Positions 59,825 to 64,000 of a DNA stretch of 64,000 bases are shown here, in pieces (the first letter of the stretch is position 1; the number at the start of each line of letters is the position of its first letter). The stretch comes from Bradyrhizobium sp. sGM-13 (GTDB taxonomy: Bacteria; Pseudomonadota; Alphaproteobacteria; Rhizobiales; Xanthobacteraceae): positions 1-64,000 of the forward strand of contig NZ_JAGWDK010000019.1 in the NCBI RefSeq assembly GCF_018398875.1, read 5' to 3'. The notes beneath the pieces are model-generated. The model did no database searches. It was given only the letters and a program-made list of their open reading frames with translations, and was not told where the DNA came from. The translations under genes and the position numbers were made by a program.

Positions 59825-62503
59825 CTATCCCGCAGCCGCGTTGATCGTGATCGGCGAAGCGCCTTCGCCGCTCTCTTCCAGCGTTCGCGGCAACCCCGCA
59901 AAACTGCGCAACGCTTCGGCCATCCTGGCACGCCCGCTGACGCCGGTGATCACCACATCCACCATCATCAGGGACGAGTGGATATGGCCGCGCGCCCGCA
60001 GTTGCTCGACCGGGACACCTGCGGCAGCGAGCGCCTCGGCATATTCGATCCCTTCGTCACGCAGCGGATCGAACTCGCAGGTCGCCACGAATGCCGGAGG
60101 CAGGTTCGCCAGATTGCCGCGCAGCGGCGAGGCGCGCGGGTCAGTGCGGTCAGCGGGCGAACAATAGATATCCCAGAACCAGAACATCAGCGCGCGCGTC
60201 AGGAAATAGCCGATCGCATTGTCGGTGTAGGATGGACGGTCGAACCTGCAATCGGTGACCGGGCACACCAGGAGCTGGCCTGCGATCTCTGGCCCGCCGC
60301 GGTCGCGTGCGAGCTGGCAGGTGACGGCGGCGATATTGGCGCCGGCGCTCCAGCCCGCGACCAGCACCGGTCCCGCTCTGCCGCCGAGTTCGGTGGCGTG
60401 CTCGGCAATCCAGCGCGTTGCCGCATAGCCATCCTCGGCCGCGGCGGGGAAGCGATGCTCGGGCGCATGGCGATAGCCGACGCTGACGACGATCATCCCG
60501 CTGCGGCGGCAGATGTCGCGGCAGAACGGATCGTCGGATTGCTCATCGCCCAAGACCCAGCCGCCGCCGTGGAAATAGACCACGATCGGATGCGGCCCCG
60601 GCGTTGCCGGCCGATAGAGGCGATACTGCAGGAGGCCATCGGCGCCGTGCAGCACGCCGTCGCCGACCTCGCCGACCGGCCGCCCGGCAGGACGTCCCTT
60701 GTTGAATTCGGTGAGGAAGTCGCGCGCGCCCTGGGCGCCGAGCGACTCGATCGCCGGCAGGTTCATCTCGGCCAACATGCCCAGCACCAGCCGCACGTCC
60801 GGCTGCAGGCGCACGACCTGGCCGTCATTGCATTGCTCGGCAACGTTTGGACCGGTGAGTTTGAAGCCGAGCATGCCGCGGGCGACGACCTCGTTGCATA
60901 TGCTGCGATAGGGGCCGACGCCGCCGGTATAGGGCATCACGCCCCGCGCCTTGCCGGGCACGTTGGCGCCCGTGTACCAGGTGTTGGCGAGCCGATGCAG
61001 CGTCAGCGTCGAACAGTCGGCCATGTGCTGCGCCCAGCCGGCCTGTGCCGTCTCGGTCGCGTCGATGGTCGTGAAGCCGGCCTCGCGCAGCGCCGCCAGC
61101 CGCTCGACCACCCAGTCGACATGCTGCTCGATCGACACCGCCATGTTCGACAGCACCGATGGGCTGCCCGGGCCTGTGATCAGGAACAGATTGGGGAAGC
61201 CTGAGACCGTGAGCCCGAGATAGGTCTGCGGGCCGTTGGCCCAGACGTTGGACAGCGATTTGCCATCGCGGCCTGTGATCGGATGAACCGCCTTGATGGC
61301 GCCGGTCATGGCGTCAAAACCGGTGGCAAACACGATCACATCGACGTCGAACGTGCGCTTGTCGGTCGTGATGCCGGAGGCCGTGATCTCTGTGATCGGC
61401 TCCTTTCGCAAATTCACCAGTGTGACGTTGGGGCGGTTGAACGTAGCGTAGTAGTTGGTATCGAGGCAGGGGCGCTTGGCGCCGAACGGATGGTCGCGCG
61501 GAGTCAATGCCTCGGCCGTTTCGGGGTCCTTGACGATCTCGCGGATTTTCTCGCGGATCAGGTCGGCGAGCAGCGCATTGCCGTCGACGTCGACGCCCTG
61601 GTCGGCCCAGAGCTGGGTCAGGATGTAGACGAGATCGCCGGCGGCCCAGGCCTGCTCGAAGCGCTCGCGGCGCTCGGCATCGCTCAACTGCCAGCTCACC
61701 GCCATCTGTTGCGGATAGGGGACGCCCGCGAGCGACCACCGCGCTTGCTCGCGATAGCCGGCGCGGTCGCCCTGCAGCAGTGCGAGGCGGTCTGCCGGCG
61801 CCGAACCGTTGTGGGCGGGAAGGGCGAAATTCGGCGTGCGCTGGAAAACGGTGAGATGCGCGGCCTGCTCGGCGAGCAGCGGGATCGACTGGATGCCCGA
61901 TGACCCCGTGCCGATGACGGCGATGCGCTTGCCGGCGAGCTTGACCTCTTCGTGCGGCCAGCGGCCGGTGAAATAGATCTCGCCCTTGAAATCCTTGACG
62001 CCGTCGATCTCCGGCGGCTTGGGCGCAGAGAGGCAGCCGGTCGCCATGATGTAATAGCGACAGGAAACATCAGCGCCATTGCTGGTCGTGAGCCGCCAGC
62101 GTTCGGCCGCCTCATCCCAATTTGCCGCCGTGACCTTGGTGCCGAAGCGGATGTCGCGCCGCAACTCATATCGATCGGCGACGAAGCCGAGGTAGCGCAG
62201 GATCTCGGGTTGCGTTGCGTATTTCTCCGACCATTGCCACGCGCTCTCCAGCTCGGGATCGAAGGTGTAGCTGTAGTCGATGGTCTGGATGTCGCAGCGT
62301 GCGCCGGGATAGCGGTTCCAGTACCAGGTGCCGCCGACGTCGCCGGCCTCTTCGATCACGACCGCCGAGAAGCCGGCCTTGCGCAAGCGATGCAGGAGAT
62401 AGAGGCCGGCAAACCCGGCACCGACCACCGCGACATCGACCTGTTGTGTCGTACCGCTGTTCGTCGCTTCAGAAGAACGTGCTGCGACCGCTGCGTCTGG
62501 CAT
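59825..62503 (-). CDS. Baeyer-Villiger-type monooxygenase fused to an alpha/beta-hydrolase
   Basis: Two-domain protein of 892 aa. Residues about 20-555 are a flavin monooxygenase with GAGFAG (28-33), GTGSSG (198-203) and GGTWYWNRYPGARCD (57-71). The Baeyer-Villiger signature at 172-183 reads FKGEIYFTGRWP, with Phe where His is expected. Residues about 610-890 are an HSL-type hydrolase with oxyanion HGGGW (645-649), nucleophile S719 in GWSAG, D812 in EFDPLRD and H840 in RGHIHS. One chain could oxidise a ketone and hydrolyse the ester formed. No frameshift or stop separates the parts, so the fusion is real in this sequence. Confidence 0.9.
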   Translation of the reverse strand: MPDAAVAARSSEATNSGTTQQVDVAVVGAGFAGLYLLHRLRKAGFSAVVIEEAGDVGGTWYWNRYPGARCDIQTIDYSYTFDPELESAWQWSEKYATQPEILRYLGFVADRYELRRDIRFGTKVTAANWDEAAERWRLTTSNGADVSCRYYIMATGCLSAPKPPEIDGVKDFKGEIYFTGRWPHEEVKLAGKRIAVIGTGSSGIQSIPLLAEQAAHLTVFQRTPNFALPAHNGSAPADRLALLQGDRAGYREQARWSLAGVPYPQQMAVSWQLSDAERRERFEQAWAAGDLVYILTQLWADQGVDVDGNALLADLIREKIREIVKDPETAEALTPRDHPFGAKRPCLDTNYYATFNRPNVTLVNLRKEPITEITASGITTDKRTFDVDVIVFATGFDAMTGAIKAVHPITGRDGKSLSNVWANGPQTYLGLTVSGFPNLFLITGPGSPSVLSNMAVSIEQHVDWVVERLAALREAGFTTIDATETAQAGWAQHMADCSTLTLHRLANTWYTGANVPGKARGVMPYTGGVGPYRSICNEVVARGMLGFKLTGPNVAEQCNDGQVVRLQPDVRLVLGMLAEMNLPAIESLGAQGARDFLTEFNKGRPAGRPVGEVGDGVLHGADGLLQYRLYRPATPGPHPIVVYFHGGGWVLGDEQSDDPFCRDICRRSGMIVVSVGYRHAPEHRFPAAAEDGYAATRWIAEHATELGGRAGPVLVAGWSAGANIAAVTCQLARDRGGPEIAGQLLVCPVTDCRFDRPSYTDNAIGYFLTRALMFWFWDIYCSPADRTDPRASPLRGNLANLPPAFVATCEFDPLRDEGIEYAEALAAAGVPVEQLRARGHIHSSLMMVDVVITGVSGRARMAEALRSFAGLPRTLEESGEGASPITINAAAG

Positions 62504-62710
62504 GCCACTCCTCCCGTATGTTCTATAATTTAGAGGAGGCTACTGCCGCGTGTTCAGTTTGTCATCAGAACATATGCAATCGTTGGATGTTGGTTGCAGA
62601 CGCGTGCTGCCGTCCTGCCCGACGGCGGTTTCACAAATTTCCTCGTGTGAAGCAGCGACTTACCCCCGCAACGCTTTCGCTCACACCTCCTACTGAACTG
62701 CATCCTCTAC

Positions 62711-62879
62711 GTCGTCCCTGCGAACGCAGGGACCCATACGCCGCGGCCGTCTGAATGGGCAGGAGGGGAGACGGCTTTGCTTCAGCAACTCACAACAGTA
62801 GGCGGCTAACGCAGGGCGTCTGCGACCGCGCTTCCTCGACGGATCACGCGGTATGGGTCCCTGCGTTCGCAGGGACGAC
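62711..62879. mobile_element. MITE-like element with 29-bp perfect terminal inverted repeats
   Basis: A 169-bp element is bounded by perfect 29-bp inverted arms at 62711-62739 and 62851-62879, each beginning GTCGTCCCTGCGAACGCAGG. Each arm is itself a palindrome around GTCCCTGC-GAAC-GCAGGGAC. The 111-bp centre has no open frame of note. No obvious target-site duplication was found. It lies in the 400-bp gap between two genes. Related sequence occurs at 28187-28211. Confidence 0.7.
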
Positions 62880-62903
62880 ATCGACATGCCGCGCGCCCGT
62901 TCG

Positions 62904-63848
62904 CTAGACGCGCTTGCGTCGCTCATTCGTGCGCCGGCGCTCCATTCCGCCGGGCGCCCAATTCGGGCTGAAATCCAGCGTGAAGTCGCGAAAACTTTCC
63001 ACGGCGGGTGACAGCGATGCGCTGTTCCGGACGAACATCGCGATCTTCCATTTGACCGTGGGTTGTGTGAGCGGCAGGAACGCCAGCCCGAAGCCGCGCA
63101 CCAGCGGCTCCGCCATCGAGGGGCAGATCACGACGCCCTGTCTCACCCGCAGCATCGATAGCGCGGTGTTCACCCGGTGCACTGGCACCAGCACCTTCGG
63201 GTGATGCCTAGGCGGCACGTTGCTCAACACATTGACGGCGATGTTGGGCATGTAGTTGAGCAGGGGCCGCTCGCGGAGATCCTTCCAACTCACCGACTTG
63301 CCCTTTGCCAGCGGATCCTCACTACGCAGCGCCACCCAGAGCGGGTCGGCGCAAATCATGTGCACCTCCACCGATCGATCGGGAACGACGCCGGCCGGCC
63401 CGAAGCCGATGTCGGTAGAGCCGTTCTGCAGGCCCGCCAGCACCTCCTGGATCGGCACGTCGTCAAAGCGGACGTCCACGCCGGGATGGCTGTTAGTGTA
63501 TTCAGCGATCAGCTCCGGCAGCAGCGTGCACGATAAGGTCTCGGGCGCGGCTACTCGCACCAGTCCGCGGCGGAGCTCCTTCAGGTTGGTCAGGCTCTCC
63601 AGAGCCTCGTCGAGGTTCGACAGCACGCGCCGCGCCATCGGTGCAAAGGTCTCGCCGACGCTCGACGCAGAAACCTTGCGGGTGGTGCGGTCCAGGAGGC
63701 GGACGCCGACGCGGCTCTCGAGCTCCTTAATCAGGCCGGAGAGCGCCGCCTGTGACAAGTGCATGGCCTTGGCGGCTTCCGAGAAGCTCGCGGTCTCCAG
63801 CACGGCCACATAGGCGCGCAACTGCCGCACTGTCACGTCCATCGCCAT
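62904..63848 (-). CDS. LysR-family transcriptional regulator
   Basis: LysR regulator of 314 aa. The helix-turn-helix (about 6-62) reads LRAYVAVLETASFSEAAKAMHLSQAALSGLIKELE, and the effector domain (about 93-300) has RRGLVRVAAPETLSCTLLPELIAEY at its start. The C-terminus is basic (RRRTNERRKRV). The ATG at 63848 has GGGGGAGGCGAC before it; the second ATG, two codons on, is also possible. It stands at the window's right end, with nothing recognisable in the remaining 150 bp. Confidence 0.9.
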   Translation of the reverse strand: MAMDVTVRQLRAYVAVLETASFSEAAKAMHLSQAALSGLIKELESRVGVRLLDRTTRKVSASSVGETFAPMARRVLSNLDEALESLTNLKELRRGLVRVAAPETLSCTLLPELIAEYTNSHPGVDVRFDDVPIQEVLAGLQNGSTDIGFGPAGVVPDRSVEVHMICADPLWVALRSEDPLAKGKSVSWKDLRERPLLNYMPNIAVNVLSNVPPRHHPKVLVPVHRVNTALSMLRVRQGVVICPSMAEPLVRGFGLAFLPLTQPTVKWKIAMFVRNSASLSPAVESFRDFTLDFSPNWAPGGMERRRTNERRKRV

Positions 63849-64000
63849 GTCGCCTCCCCCAGCATCGTCGTTTCTGTATTCATAGGGCCAGCTTATCAAT
63901 CGGTCAAAAAATACAAATTGTTCGATAGAAGGCGCGTATCTATCGTTGCACTCAATCGGATGAAGGGCCCGGCGATCCAGCAGTGCGATCGCACCAATGT

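Noticed and set aside
59978..61204. A 408-codon open frame opposite the monooxygenase-esterase gene
   Set aside because: It lies wholly inside the fusion gene on the other strand and has no recognisable motif.

Overview
The window looks like chromosomal DNA of a Bradyrhizobium-type alphaproteobacterium. This rests on high GC content, a CtrA-type cell-cycle regulator beside flagellar genes, an alphaproteobacterial che cluster with a CheA-receiver fusion, many small DUF proteins typical of that group (DUF1127, DUF6665-like, DUF1236, PRC-barrel), and several families of palindromic intergenic repeats. No rRNA, tRNA, CRISPR array, prophage or insertion-sequence transposase was seen. All family calls come from reading the sequence, without database searches.

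Left part (1-14.4 kb): motility and cell cycle. The end of a hybrid cheA is followed by cheW, cheY, cheB and cheR. After a palindromic repeat comes a minus-strand operon DUF350 / Ser-rich DUF1190-like / glutathionylspermidine-synthase-like ATP-grasp protein. Next are a cytochrome P460-cupredoxin fusion bracketed by two near-identical terminators, ctrA with a GANTC-rich upstream region, fliI-fliJ, an ECF sigma/anti-sigma pair, and flhA.

Middle-left (14.6-26 kb): an accessory stretch of small genes. It holds a GST plus SnoaL-like pair divergent from a LysR regulator, an OpgC-like acyltransferase, several small exported or hypothetical proteins (two share a W-Y-GRKCW motif), a GNAT gene with a probable frameshift, a 2H-phosphoesterase-like gene and an AI-2E/PerM transporter set among four copies of one repeat family.

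Copper block (26.2-31.8 kb, all minus strand): a His-rich protein, a small lipoprotein, a TolC-type outer-membrane protein, a multicopper oxidase, a cupredoxin, a CusF-like protein, DUF305 and DUF411 proteins. Together they make a periplasmic copper oxidation, binding and efflux system.

Middle-right (31.9-53.4 kb): an MFS transporter, a cupin divergent from LysR, enoyl-CoA hydratase and tautomerase divergent from a TetR regulator with two visible operator-like sites, and a CadC-type/TPR regulator. A nitrogen-compound catabolic block follows: XRE-cupin regulators, an omega-amino-acid:pyruvate aminotransferase, DadA, a BisC-like molybdenum enzyme, a polar amino-acid ABC transporter and a PuuB-like FAD oxidase. 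A MarR / Bug-type binding protein / O-methyltransferase operon comes next, with a perfect palindrome upstream.

Right part (53.5-64 kb): a DUF1236 low-complexity exported protein, gamma-glutamyltransferase divergent from a ChaC cyclotransferase (glutathione turnover), two Baeyer-Villiger-type flavin monooxygenases (one fused to an alpha/beta-hydrolase), a TfoX-N protein, a MITE-like inverted-repeat element and a LysR gene. The most unusual items are the monooxygenase-esterase fusion with an altered signature motif, the P460-cupredoxin fusion between duplicated terminators, the DUF350-DUF1190-ATP-grasp operon, and the regulatory palindromes.
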